Part shown: piece by piece, positions 38,256 through 50,799 of the stretch
Layout: the number at the start of each line of letters is the position of its first letter
Position numbering within the stretch: the stretch's first letter is position 1
Assembly: GCF_910592395.1 (NCBI RefSeq)
Contig: NC_088316.1
Span: forward strand, 18,290,001 to 18,354,000
Length of the DNA: 64,000 nucleotides
From: Lineus longissimus
Taxonomy: Eukaryota; Nemertea; Pilidiophora; Heteronemertea; Lineidae
Reading direction: 5' to 3'
The notes under the pieces: generated by a model
Database searches by the model: none
Told to the model about the DNA's origin: nothing
What the model saw: only the letters and a program-made list of their open reading frames with translations
Translations under genes and position numbers: made by a program

Positions 38256-41200
38256 CTAGTTTCCCGACTGCTTCATCTTCTCCAAGATGGGTATGATCAT
38301 TTCAAACCTCGGCCGTTTCCCGGGATCTTCGTTCATACAGATCTTCATGAGACGCGCCATGTGCGGCGAGGTTCCAGGCGGAATGGACAAGCGCAGATTC
38401 TCATGTGCTACCTGGAGCAGAGGCAAAGACATTAGTCAGTTTCTGCACAGCAAAATCCGCCAAATTTTTACCATCAGCAAAATCCGCCGACTATTCCTTG
38501 TAAATTCATCATAAAGACAGAACAATATCTTTCTGAAAGAAGATACTGATTTACTTCTAAGCATGGGATTATCGTGTTTTTTCGTGGAAGGAGCATTTGG
38601 TTTTCTTCCAGTGGCTTAGATGGCCTGAATATTCTCATAACAAATGCTAACCGCTAACCCACCTTCATTCCTAGTTCCATCGGAGGTACCTCAGCAAACG
38701 GGACTTCACGCGTTGCCAACTCCCACAGTAAGATGGCGTAACTCCACATGTCAGCTGCCTTCACGTTGATGTCTTCTGGTTTCTTTTGCAGAGCTGTCAA
38801 AAGGAGAAAGATGTCACTTTTGACTATGAATTGACAGGACTACAGAACACCTCAAGTGGCTCCATCTAGCCTCCCTGGAATTGAACCAGGCCCCATCCAT
38901 AGGTAGCCAGCAGTGTTAACCACGAGGCTATGGGTATGAACATTTCTGTAACCAACTCAAAGCAGATCACCCTACCTTCTGGTGACATCCAAGCTGGCGA
39001 ATACACCTTGCCTCGCTCATGAAACGAAAACTTGTAGTCGGCCATGTTGATTCGACACGCAAGGTCTTCATCCACCTGTAACAAGGAAACAGCCAATCAG
39101 GAATCACCATAGTCATGTGCCAAATGCATAGCCAATCAAAACTTACAACACAAACATTCCAGCCAAAGATGAAAAATGTGAACAAAACCAAGTTAACAGA
39201 TATGACAAGAAGAGATTTCATTTATACAGGAAAGCCCCTCATGGCTGGAGCACAAAGTAAGAAAACATAAGTGATTTCAGTAAACATGCTCTGATCATCA
39301 CTAAGTACAAAATGTAGAATTCAAATTGTTTTTTCACACTAAATACAAACATAATTTTTAAAGTATCTCACACCTGCAAAGTTAGTATTTGCCACAGACA
39401 ACACGTCAGGCAGGTTTTAGTAGCAGACAACTATAGTCGTTAACTATTTATCAATTGTTAATAGCAATTAGATTATGTTAAGAGTGTGATTAGCCTCAAG
39501 TGATATCATTGGTCAAATTCAAGCCAGCACCTTGTACCACTTAAGTTAATTGTCAATTCCAAATTAAACTTCCTAGACTCTTGAAATTGAGCACTGTATA
39601 CCACAACCACCATCGAGCTAAGCTGAAATAGCATAGGCTAGCCATGTTGAAGCCACATGGCTGCTTTGACGAAGCAGCATGGATACATGCACTGCTACCA
39701 AAAGAAGGCTATATGAAACTATACAAAAGAAGCTCTCATTACTTTCAAATTTCACCAAATATTATTATGAACAATATACAACGGCCATTAAAATCTTACT
39801 TTATTAATTATGTTTATGTACTTGAAAGGGCAATTGAAAATCATGCACTACTTTGAATACAGGTCAAGTTTGAAAAAATTAATAGTTTCAGAATAAGCAA
39901 CTACAAATAATAAAGAACTGACAGCATGGACAGGAAGAAAAAAAGTTATGCATTCTTATATTACACGATCGGAGTGCATCTACATGTAGAAAAAACAAAA
40001 ACTGTTGAAACTAAATAAAACGTGTACTTCAAAACACCCAAATAAAAGATACAAGGAATGCTTTTGTCACGACTCATGTCAGTAGAGGTAGGCCGTAAGA
40101 TACCAACACAAATCTAATTTGGATTAGAATTACTATAAGTGGGGCTTTTCTTGTTAAATCTTAGAACTGCTGATTCAAATCATGCAGGCCTTCTCCCAAA
40201 TGCTATTGTCTCCCATGCCTAAGCAATGGTTCGATTTATAACCTTTCCAACCTAATTTCAAAGATCTATAATTTTTCAATTAAAGGGGTGATTTTGATTG
40301 AGGCGAAGCCAAAGGTTGTGTTATTCTCCAGGGAGTGTTCCTCCTTCAAGGGGGAATGAGCTTGGGGAAGTAAGACAGATTTTACAAAATCTGGTTGGAA
40401 AGATTTCAGTTTGTTATGTTAGTTATGAACGCCTTGCAAGATAGTTCATGGTGACTTGTTTACCCCAGTGACAGCCCCATCTCGACGCTTTGAGATGTAT
40501 TTGGGGTCATCCACATTTATTTTAGCTAGATCTTCGTCAATCTGAAAATTAAGCATCAAGTGTAAAAGAAATCATGCCATTTGCCTATAATGAAAGAGAA
40601 TTTTGAATAAGATAAAAAACATCATAAAGTTAGTACTTGGACTCGTCAGTCCAAGGCACTAAGACAGCACATTACAAGCAAGCATGACACGTAGGGCTGT
40701 GCCAGTAAAACGACGGAATAAACAAAAACACAATAATAGTTTCCTGTTCTCACCAGTTCATCACATTAGATATGATTCAGACGGCTGAAGGCTAAAGGCC
40801 AGCAAACTGATCACAAATGGGCCTCGTATCATATTTGTAGCTTCCGTCAGTGGCACTAAAAATGGTCAGCAACCTAACAGGGATTCACCAGCTAAACTTA
40901 CTAGCTGCCGTCGGTCTCCACCTCTTTCTGCACAACTCATTTCTCAACACGGTACTTACCATGACGTGTTTACTGGTCAGATAGATATTTGGGATCGCCG
41001 GGTCGAGTGTGTGGAGAAATTCCATCCCTCTTGCTATGTCAATGGCAAAACGTAGAGCCTGGTTTTGGTCAACAACGATACCTGGAAATAGTCAAAGGAT
41101 ACTTTCACTTCTGACCACATAACACAAGCTATGAAGACATAAATAGGCATGAAGGTTGAAAATTTGTCTGGTCCAAGAAAAGCTTCTTTGAAGAGTCTTG

Positions 41201-44200
41201 AAAAGTGAGTGTGGGTAAGTTAAAGCAAATTATGCTTTGATTGTATAAGCAAGGACTTTTTCAAAATGCCAAACTTCAGCTGCTTCAGTAGTCCTGTATT
41301 AACTCTCCTCTTACCAGTTTCCTCATGAAGAACATTGAAGAGGGAGCCATACGGCATAAATTGAGAGATGACCACCAGGTTGGGAGGTTGGTTACACGCT
41401 CCGAGCACTGGCAAGATGTTCGGGTGGTTGAAGATTCTGAAGAGATAAGAAAATGTCAGCAATCCCATTCATACATGAGCAGATATATGAAACTACTTTT
41501 AACCATTGAGATTTGCTGCAGCATGACGTGAGGTTGTAATTGATGGTAAAATGTCGGCGTTCCTCACCGTAGCCTTGGGAACTCTTCAGCAAAGTCTCTG
41601 GTATCTCGTATCGTCAATCTACGAACTGTGAGGATTTTTGCTGCGATATCATTTCCTTGCCATGTACCCCTCCAGAGCTACAAATACATGAAATATGAAA
41701 GTTTCACAAATATAATATTTTCGGATGCTGTCTTGTGCGAATTCTCTAGCCTCCCATTGACAGAAGAGCCTGCCGGGTGGCTACATCATTGACGTTGATG
41801 TTAAAAGGCAATTACCAACTATCAAACACTGCATCATCGACATTCAGTATACAGAAATGGGTTAACAATGATTGCAGAGATAATTAGTCGCTAATTACTG
41901 ACAATACCAGAATGAGAAGATTGTTTATGGTCTAATATCTCCAGGTTGCCATCAAAACAGAAAGAACTGTTGTTGGTGATAAGGAGTGGTTGGAGCACTG
42001 GCTCATAATCAGAAAGTTGTGATGAGACATGGATGGTGTGTTAAGTGTTGGATTCTTTTCAACCATACCCATTCATGAGTGTTTCAGTGTTTGACGGCTA
42101 CAAAATCAACACTCAACATTCCACACTTCTGTATGTAGGTTAATGGGCCAGCTGCAGAGGAGATGTCAGCCTTCATCTCCATCATCATTATCAATGACAC
42201 CATTACATAGTAGATTCACTAAAGCTCTATCGTTTTATGTTGGTGATCAACTTCACTATCCAGTCATCCAATATGAATGACAGTTTTCTAGCAGCATCCT
42301 GATCTATACGAAATGGCCTGTATAGGCATCATAAAGGGATCAGACTTCCCAGTTTGTATAGAAACCTACTTTTCCTCAACATTACGTAAAATGCATCATT
42401 GCATTCAACACTATGTAAAGCACTTTCCAGTATTCACTACTGTTTAGGTGTAAAGGAGTTAATGACCTTAACACACACAGTGTACATCAGATCACAATAC
42501 ATAGGCATGGGTTGTTTGCTATAAGCAGAGGGATTGGTAGGCCTACAGGGTGATTTAAGACTGACCAACACTGAGCAGTTCCACCTGGATGTTGCAATTA
42601 ATACAGGCACAGGTGATACAGCAATAGTCAACGGTAGGCAATGTTACAGCTTGATCTGTGTATATATGTTGTGGTTCATGCAATGATGTGGGTGTTTACC
42701 ACACCCTCATAGAGCATAAAGGCCTTCATGACCTGTTCACCTAGGTTCGTTCACCTAGGCCCCTGTACTGCAATATCAATAATGCTTGATTTCCATCTGT
42801 CCAACAAACAGGGGAAGACCAGTGGCATAGCGCATACTGGAGCACCAGGCTCATAATCAAGAGGTGGTGAGTTTGACTCTTTAAAGGAGTACCACTGTTA
42901 TGTTTTCGTGTCCTTGAGCAAGATCATACCCCACGACTGCTCAACAACCCAACCTTGACTGAAATTTAGCATTCAGCAATCAGCACACCGTCAGATTCCC
43001 ATCTGCCTTCGGTTCAGGTGTCTGACCAGGTAGCCATGTCGGCATCAGCCTGCACACCAGCCTTCCTTGATATGAGGAAGGCAGAATCATTTTCTCCTGA
43101 CTCGTCCACTATATTCTCCCACAAATCACTTAGAATCTAACGAGTCAGAAGTAGCAACCATACTCTACATAAACAGAAAGTTACTTTTACTCAGTGTATT
43201 GAGTATGGATGTGAATACATACTGTGACGTGTACCTTTAAAAACACTTTTGATTCAAATGATACTGACCTCTCCTGAATGGCTGCTACAGAGTTTCGTGT
43301 GGAGATTCAACTGTGCTATGTCAATTCCTGAATGGCGAGATAACGTGGCATCTCCTTTAAATGAAAGGAAGAAAACATTCATGACATTCAGTTGACCTGA
43401 AATATATCGATAAACAGACCTTCATCTGACTTATGATATTCCTTACCTCCTCTCAGTCCGATCGATTTTGAATGTTAAGTGGGAAACATCGTAGCAGCTT
43501 CTTAGCATACTCTGGAGTATTCCAGGATGCTGAAGCACTCTGAACAGGGTTGATGTAGAATAGCACTAAATATTCATGCCAAACTTTGGCATTTTTCAAC
43601 CTCTAACATGTCAAAGAGCCCGTACCGAGATGATGAAGCAATTTAAGGAAGGTGGAACAAAGGAAAAAGCATCAAGGAGAATGACTTACTACTCCTTGTT
43701 TTGTATCCTAACCAACTCCTATCCTTGAAAGGTACTTTTTTCAAATCTTGACCTAATGCAGCAGCTCTTTCTGAAAGGAAATACAACCATACATTTATAG
43801 CAGACATCGATTCTACTCCCATTCCCTTCCTTCCCTTTACCCCGACCGGGACTTGCTTTTGTGTCCCTGGTGTGGTTGAGCACCCTACTCCAAGACTCAC
43901 AGAGGAAGATGCGGTGGCACGAGGGGTCAGCACACTACGACTGTAACAATGCCAATACACCTCCCTAAGTCTCTCCCTGGGGTTTCTGACAATGGGTTGC
44001 CCTTTGGCTGTGGTTCAGACTGACATCTGCTGTACTTACCACTTAAGATTCTCTGTAAGAAGGATTTTGATTTCTCTAATGGTGTCTCTCCATATTTGTT
44101 ACTTATTGCGACTAAAGCACCATTGTTCACAAGATCTTCAGCTATCTGGTCCTGGCCCCAGAAACAAGCGTAATGCAGGGGCGTGTTGCCGTGTTCATTG

Positions 44201-46427
44201 ATGGCGTTTATGTTGGCTTTATTGTGTAATAACTGAAAGAACAACGACGCGATACAAATTACAATCATTAATGTCAAAAGCAATTTTGCTCGACTTCTCG
44301 ACAATGACGACATCTCCTTGCTAGTCAGAAGTGCACCACTTTGGAGCTCACAATGATAGTGGATGTTCGGGATTCCATCCGCCGAAGAAATGCCATGGCA
44401 AAAGGAGGCTTTGCTAATGTGACAATTTTCAGTGGCACACCCGAATAATACTTACTTTCAATACAATATCCCTGTGGCCATGGCTAGCTGCCAAATGAAG
44501 AGCAGTGTCATCACCCATGTTGGTAGCATTTATCCTAGCACCACGAAAAATCAACATGTCAACAATGTTAGCCCGCCCTTCGCGGGCCGCCCAGTGAAGT
44601 AAACTGAACCGATGGTCATCTCTGCAATGATATAAGGAAAACATGGTGCTAAGAGGTAGGGGAAATTGATTCAGTAGAGATGTGGTAGGGGTCTGACTCA
44701 CTCTGAGGGTATTTGAATGTCATTTGCCAGACTGGCAGATGAGCTCTTGGCTTTCCAAAACTCCCTAGTTTACTTGTATGTAAGAGATGTCTGACACTGA
44801 ACAATGAACTGAGAACAGGTTTCTTAGTATCGCCCTGCCCTCAAAGCAGTTTTTGATTAAAAATCACTTGTTTTCAGGGTTGCTTTACTCTTTGCCCTGT
44901 AGCTATACTCCCCCTACACTATACATGCAAAGATTGACTGTTACATGTTTACATTGGATAATAGAGCAATACCGATCAGGAAGGAAACTTGATTGGAATG
45001 CACATATCGAGGAGGAATGCATCAGGTACATGTTCACTCCAGATGGATGGGAAATCTGTTTACACAACAAGTGAATATAAATTTGCTAGAGAAATATTTT
45101 GCAGTCTTGATAATGATAGCCCACATCGGGTAGTTAACCCTGACAATGCCAGACTTCAGCTTCCATTCCTGCGTCATACATTTTACTTGTCACACAGAAA
45201 AAATATTCACCCTGCTTCAGCAATGAAAGAATAGTGCTCATTCTCAAACCAGGACTGCAGGAGTGCAGTGTGAATGGTTGTGCATGTAAATGATTGCTAT
45301 TCAAACCAACAGCAAAGAATGTATGGTAGGTTTTTCTACAGCTAGCCACAATAATTCACCCAAATCTACCTGCTCAACGATGTTGGTGAATCATGAAGGT
45401 AGCCACTGTTTAACTTGAGACATAGGTTTACCCTACACTAACCCATTAACTTCAGTACACCGATCATAGAGCATTTGCAATACATGCAATATGGCTTGCT
45501 TTAACGCATTTATACTGACATTTCCAGTTTCCTGCAGTTCAGTATACCACTGAATTCTCACACACTGCAACCTCCCAACAGATCCGCATGTTACATGTAT
45601 GTACCACCACACAAAGTAAGTTTGTGTCTTCGCCTTCATCATACATGTACATTTCAAACATCCCTTTCAACATGTTCAATACCAAGTACCCTACAAGTGT
45701 GTACAGAGCACTCACAAAATTCCTTCTTTCTAATTCTTTTCACAAAATATTGATTTTATCATAAGGAGAGAACAAGTTCACTGAGATGCGGAATGTTAAC
45801 TGAAGACACTGGTTGGAGTCTTAAGTTGAGGAAGGTACATTTGCTGGGGATCATTAGATGAGATGATGATGCGATTACCACTTCAATGCTCACTATACAA
45901 GTCTTTTATTGACACATCTCTCATCTCATCACTCGGATAAAACATGAATCAATGAAAACCTGTTGAGCTGCAGCATGGATGTTTACACTCCGGGAGGCTT
46001 GGTCAGTATATCCTTCAGTGTCAGATATAAAGACAAACACTAACAAGATCAACGGCAGTTGAGGACACCCCATTTTAACACCTGATATACATGAAAGTAT
46101 GAAATAAAAGCTACATCTATTTACCAACAGGCAATTGACACGGGGTCGACTCTTTGTAAGAAGTAAAAGAGCAGACTGACGACAGTGAAGTATTGACAAA
46201 AACAGTGAAGTACAGGAAGTATTTGTCTCTGAAGTAGCTGAGTATAACGGATGTTCTTGTCGTATGCGACCGACGATGCCAAGCGTCTCTGATTGGCGTC
46301 TCTGAAAAAACTAAATTTAAAAAAATACTCACCCCTGATTGAGGTCATTTTCCGTGTTGTCCAGCCACAGGCGGACATTGAACGCATTGCCTTCACGCAC
46401 CTGGGCAAAGATATCATCCATAGCCAT
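38256..46427 (-). CDS. ILK: Integrin-linked kinase (ILK), complete, 11 constitutive exons
   Basis: ILK is the pseudokinase scaffold that joins PINCH and parvin at integrin adhesions. Coding exons: 46427-46333, 44621-44456, 44232-44040, 43770-43690, 43354-43269, 41677-41568, 41436-41315, 41081-40960, 39075-38976, 38793-38663, 38411-38256. All phases agree and give 453 residues, against 452 in human. The start is [14 protein letters not shown]; a second ATG two codons later matches the usual start. Ankyrin repeats fill about residues 33-165 ([30 protein letters not shown]). The kinase-like domain keeps the ATP-site lysine near 221 (GNDIAAKIL). It lacks a catalytic Asp (TSKHVM) and has DYK at 338-340 instead of DFG, as expected for this pseudokinase. 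The APE motif reads SPEA. The C-terminus carries [19 protein letters not shown] and [10 protein letters not shown] further 78-bp exon is listed separately. RRP8 lies head to head. Confidence 0.96.
38870..38940 (-). mobile_element. tRNA-like SINE fragment in an ILK intron
   Basis: On the minus strand TAGCCTCGTGGTTAACACTG resembles box A and CCTGGTTCAATTCCAGG resembles box B, about 35 bp apart as in tRNA-derived SINEs. The rest does not fold as a tRNA. It sits in the intron between ILK exons 9 and 10. Confidence 0.5.
40464..40541 (-). CDS. ILK: Possible extra ILK cassette exon, 26 codons, phase 0-0
   Basis: A 78-bp segment lies in the 1.9-kb intron between ILK exons 8 and 9. It is preceded by a pyrimidine-rich tract ending TTTTCAG and followed by a GTAAAC donor. 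It encodes [18 protein letters not shown] followed by RRDGAVTG with no stop. The beginning aligns with the constitutive exon 9 ([17 protein letters not shown]), so it looks like a partial duplicate of that exon. Inclusion keeps the ILK frame and would insert 26 residues after residue 325, between the catalytic-loop remnant and the DYK motif. Using it instead of exon 9 would shift the frame and reach a TGA 10 codons into exon 10. Expression is unproven; it might be a decayed duplicate. Confidence 0.5.
42821..42960 (+). mobile_element. tRNA-Met-like SINE in an ILK intron
   Basis: GTGGCATAGCGCATACTGGA and the following GAGCACCAGGCTCATAATCA resemble the box A and anticodon region of elongator tRNA-Met (CTCATAA loop); GGTGGTGAGTTTGACTC is a box B-like element. 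Downstream the block GTGTCCTTGAGCAAGATCAT and CGACTGCTCAACAACCC resembles the conserved central domain of several animal SINEs. A related head occurs at 60314-60380. It lies in ILK intron 5 on the strand opposite to the gene. Confidence 0.65.
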
Positions 46428-47612
46428 GGCTATAAATGAGAAAGGGCACTCACTCAGCTACTGTCAAATTCTCATACATCAGCCTCGAACACTACACTGC
46501 AGTGTACACAACCTATACGAATTCTTCACACACGTCTGACACAAATGGGCAGGGCTTCACTTTCACTGCTGTTTATGAAAAATCCACAAGGAAACAAGTC
46601 TTGATTCCAATGGCATAATAATCCTTATTTATTTATGTTTCAAACTAAGTTACTCATGTAGTAATCAGACAAATAGTTTGGAGAGAAATTTGACAGAATT
46701 TAAGCCTGTCTTCCCAAACACAACTAGCCTGGCTCATCTGCGCATTGCACTGCGCACGATTCCTCATTCGCAACTTCGGCGCGTTTCGATAAGAATCAAC
46801 TCGAACACTGGGAACAAGTCCGCCATTATCTCCAAAACTACTTCTTTTTGAAATAGATTCTAAAATCTTTTTTTTTTATATGAAGATTAAAATTGGCTAC
46901 AACCATAATTTGTTAAATAGTATTACTGTGCTGCTTCAATACAATATATATAGAGAAATACGTACAAATATTTACAAATTTGGAATTATTTAAGAACTAT
47001 TTGGCCAGTTCACCCTGCCACCGGCGATTTTTTAATATGGCGACGATCTAAGTGTTGTCAGAGGAACTACGTCTCCGATCAGTGCGCATGTTCCCAGAAT
47101 GCAAATTCAAAGATGTCTGCGCCCATGAAAACACGAATTTTGTAAAATTTTCTCATCAAACTGCCAAAAATACACGAAGATCACTATTTCTTAACAATTT
47201 GAAAAGGGTGATTACATTGATGATATATGAATCTACTGAACTATCTTACTGACAAGACAGGTCTGCATAAGATTTCGAAGTGAAAGCAGTTTTTGATTGT
47301 GCTTGGATCCTCTCCATGCATGCATGCATATAAAATATTGTGTTCCAGGACGAAGTTTGGTGGTCCTCGGCTGTTGTTTAGAGCCGCATCATCAGATCAT
47401 GACTCATGTCCTAGTGATCTCTAGTTTGCTGCTGGTTTGTTGTACGGCTCTCAGACTCAATCAATGCCAATGGCTTCTGCCGACTGTGAGGAAATTAACT
47501 GTAGTTTACTTTAAGCGCCAGTCCCACGACAATGCTCTAGATTGTATGTGTATCTGAAACTTCTATGTATTGCTGTTTTGATTTCAGATCTTTCAATTGG
47601 CACAATCTGAAA
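46428..47612. promoter_or_regulatory. Putative bidirectional promoter of ILK and RRP8
   Basis: The two start codons are 1.19 kb apart and diverge. Motifs seen: ATGGCGG on the minus strand at 46820-46826 and ATGGCG on the plus strand at 47037-47042, both resembling YY1 sites, which usually sit just inside the transcript of each gene. There are also two TGCGCA half-sites at 46739-46756 (NRF1-like) and TTCCCAGAATGCA at 47091-47103 (ZNF143-like). The RRP8 coding exon is preceded by a splice acceptor (TTGATTTCAG at 47578-47587), so RRP8 has a 5' UTR exon within this interval. Start sites are inferred from motifs only. Confidence 0.6.
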
Positions 47613-50600
47613 ATGTTTGCAGAAGAGTCCCAATGGAACGTTGAACGGAGTGCTGACACACTGAATCAGAGTTTGTTTGGTGAAGTCCCTATTCTTACGA
47701 GCACCAAGAAGAAAACTCAGAAAAAGATAGATCAAGTTCTCATTGTTTCAGTCAAATCAAATCTTACTCCAGATAAAAAGAAAAAGGCCAGACTGAGAAA
47801 TAAATATCCTCCTACTCAGACCAATGCCATCAAGGAAAACCATGATCTATCAGTTGAAAGTGAAATCAAGAAAAATAATGACCTTGTTACTTCTACTGCT
47901 TTCAATAAGAAAAAGAAAGCTGTAAAAGTTGAACTTTCAGGAAACTCTTTAATACCCAAGAAAAGAAAGAAAAATAAGGCTAATAATACTTCAGAACTTT
48001 CTCAATCAACAAAAATTTTGTCTGAAGAAAATGTTCGCGTAACCAAAGCCGTAGAAAGTGCAGGGACACCATTGAGTTGTGAAGAGGGGCAGTCTCCAGA
48101 CAAAAAGAGAAAAAAGAACAGGAAGAGAAAGCCTAACAATAAATATGCTCATCTTGTTCAAAAGAGAGACCCTGTGGAAAGTGCTTTAGGCAAAAGTGAG
48201 AAACAGTCCAACTTGCAGCGTAAACAAGTTGACGTAGTTTCTGCTGTCTCAAGCCTAGAAATTGCTACGAAAATATCACGCAAGGGTAAGAAACATAAGT
48301 TGCAAAATGGAGGGGAGCATTCAGAGGGAAAAAGTGTACTGGGTGATGTGAGCTCAGATATTGGTCTCACTAAAATGAAGCACAAAAATAAGAAAGTCGT
48401 AGTAAATCAAAATGGGAGTGGCAGTTCAATGGAAATTAGTTTAGAGGTGCCAAAGGAAGCAGTTGTAGAGTCCAGGTCTGCAAAGAAACGAAATAAGAAG
48501 AAGAAGTTGCTGAATGAAATGAAAGGGTCCAGTGACAGTAGTGGGGGGTTGGTGACCGATAAATCTAAGCAAGGAATGGCTGTTGGTGAATCTGATGGGC
48601 TTACTAATACTAATCTGGAGTCTGGCTCGGGGAAGAAGAAGAGAAATAGGAAACGAAGGCATCAAATTGATGATGAAAGTGTGGACGTCGAGTCAAAGAA
48701 GCCAAAAATATCTTGTTCGAATGTTGATACTTCTCCTAAAGAAACTTTAAAGAAATCATTTGGTGCAAGCAGTCCTTTTGATGTCTCTGAGTTGAGAAAG
48801 AGATTGTCTATTAGTGGTGACTCACCAGGTGGTAAAATCTTGAAGAAAATGGATAAAGACGTTGCTAAAGGAGCACATAAGGCTGAAGTCAAGAAGGTAC
48901 CCCAGACTTTGAGGGAGAGGATGATGGAGAAACTGAATTCAGCTCGGTAGGTTTTGCTTTGGTACATGTTGAGCGATATCGCAATACATTCCACTGGCAT
49001 GTGTTGGCCTCTGGTCTGGGAGTTGCCCTAGTTTCACCCATCTTGCACAAATCAATTGCTGCTTGTACGAAGTCGAGTTGGATGCAAAACTGTTCTCTTG
49101 AATCAAAATTGTGAGTTGCATAGTTCCTCTGGCTCTTTTCTCTCAATCTTTTCGTTCCTCCTTTTTTTCAGATTCCGTTCAATAAATGAGCAGCTTTACA
49201 CGTGTTCGGGAAAAGAGGCGTACAGTCTCTTTGAAGAAGATCCATCGACGTTTAAAGTTTATCATGAAGGCTTCCAGAACCAAGTTGAGAAGTGGCCGGT
49301 CAACCCTGTGGACAAAATGATAGAATACATACAGTCAAAGTATGGGATGTTTTACTCTTTGCTTTTGCTTCTTCTTCTGATTGACAGGTATTCAGGATGT
49401 TATGGTTCAACCACCTTGGGAAAGATGTCGCAAACAGAGTTTGTGGGGCTAATTCCATTTCTTGAGACCGTGGAAAATCTACGTCAGATTACTCACCCAG
49501 GTCCTATCTTTTCGGTAACCTCAACAGAGTTTTCGAAACTGGGTGTTCATGAATCACTTCATGTCAAATTTCAGGTCTAACGCCAATCTGATTGTTGCCG
49601 ATTTTGGATGTGGAGATGCCAGGATTGCGCAATCGGTCTCCAATAAGGTGCATTCCTTTGACCTTGTTGCTGTCAATGAACACATTACGGCCTGTGATAT
49701 GTCCAAGGTGAGCCAACCAACTTTCAGTGACACTTTATTATTTAGATGAGACAGATGTGAGGAGGCACATAGTTCAGTGGGTCTGTTGGTCTTCCTGTAT
49801 CGGTACATAGGCTTGGTTGGAGGGGAGGTTAGGTGTGCAATGGACCCTTTCAATTTCAAAATTGACCGGAACCATGATTTGATGTGTGTCTGTATACAAC
49901 TAAGGTTACTCACTTACATGTATTCATTGGTTTTATTTCAGGTCCCACTGAGAAGTAACTGTGTTGACATTGGGATCTTTTGCTTGTCACTCATGGGGAC
50001 AAATTTGGTGGATTATCTGCATGAGGCTAGTCGGATAATGAAGATAGGGTGAGTCTTGAAAATAAGTGATTGTTTTTTTCATTTCATGAGTAAAAATCAA
50101 TGGTAGTGTTCATTAAACTTTTATAAAACTGTTTGTGTTATTTTATTGCTTGACTCAATCAAGACTTCTATTTTCAGGGGCGTTTTGCTCATTGCCGAAG
50201 TGGTCAGCAGAATTAAACGAGTCAACATCTTTATTCATCAGGTTGAAGACCTCGGGTTTATGTTAATGCATCAGGTAATTTGATGAGTCGGCAGCTCTAG
50301 TCAATAAGTTGAAGACCTTGGTTTCCAATTGGCATGAGCTACATCATGTGGTGTACATGTCAACTCCTAAATGAGTGAGAATGGTTATCGGACATGAAAG
50401 AGCCAGTTTGCATCTATTCAATTTCATTCCCCTGCTTGTTTAGGTTAGTTCTGTACTTTGTATCTTTGTCACTTGAAATCTCACCGGGTCTTTGTGAAGG
50501 TGTGGGCTACAATGGGAGAATTTTTTGATGTTTTTATCTTCAACTCATGACTTCTGCATTTCAGGACAAGTCGAACAAGATGTTCATTCTGTTTGAGTTC

Positions 50601-50678
50601 AAGAAAGCACGCAATGCTCCTCCAAAGCATCGGCTTGAACCAATTGAACTGCTACCGTGCGTCTACAAGAAGAGGTGA
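47613..50678 (+). CDS. RRP8: Ribosomal RNA-processing protein 8 (nucleomethylin), complete, 6 coding exons
   Basis: RRP8 is a nucleolar SAM-dependent methyltransferase that makes m1A in large-subunit rRNA and, in mammals, acts in rDNA silencing. Coding exons 47613-48946, 49172-49339, 49575-49707, 49942-50048, 50178-50274 and 50565-50678 join in phase to give 650 residues. The start MFAEESQWN matches the usual MFEEPEW-type start; the ATG at 47565 lies in intron sequence before a TTTCAG acceptor. Residues 1-440 are a low-complexity lysine-rich tail with many KKKRKK-like clusters, longer than in human (456 residues in total). The conserved part begins at RERMMEKLNSARFRSINEQL. The SAM-binding motif is VADFGCGD at 508-515, followed by ACDMSKVPL, FCLSLMGTN (558-566) and LLIAEVVSR. 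The protein ends LPCVYKKR. ILK is divergent upstream. Confidence 0.95.
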
Positions 50679-50759
50679 AGCCAGTCATTGTCAGAATGAA
50701 AAGTGCTAACTTTGTTGAGCCAACAGCTAATATGTACTGCCTGCTAATAATCTTGTGGT

Positions 50760-50765
50760 AATAAA
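50760..50765 (+). terminator. RRP8: RRP8 polyadenylation signal
   Basis: AATAAA lies 82 nt after the RRP8 stop codon, followed by a T/GT-rich stretch (GTGTTTTTGTGATGTTC) about 25 nt downstream. This implies a short 3' UTR. Confidence 0.65.
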
Positions 50766-50799
50766 TACGATTTATATTGATTAAGACAGTGTTTTTGTG

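Noticed and set aside
47565-47612. Upstream ATG for RRP8 at 47565
   Set aside because: It lies before a clear TTTCAG splice acceptor, and the next ATG (47613) gives the conserved MFAEE-type start.
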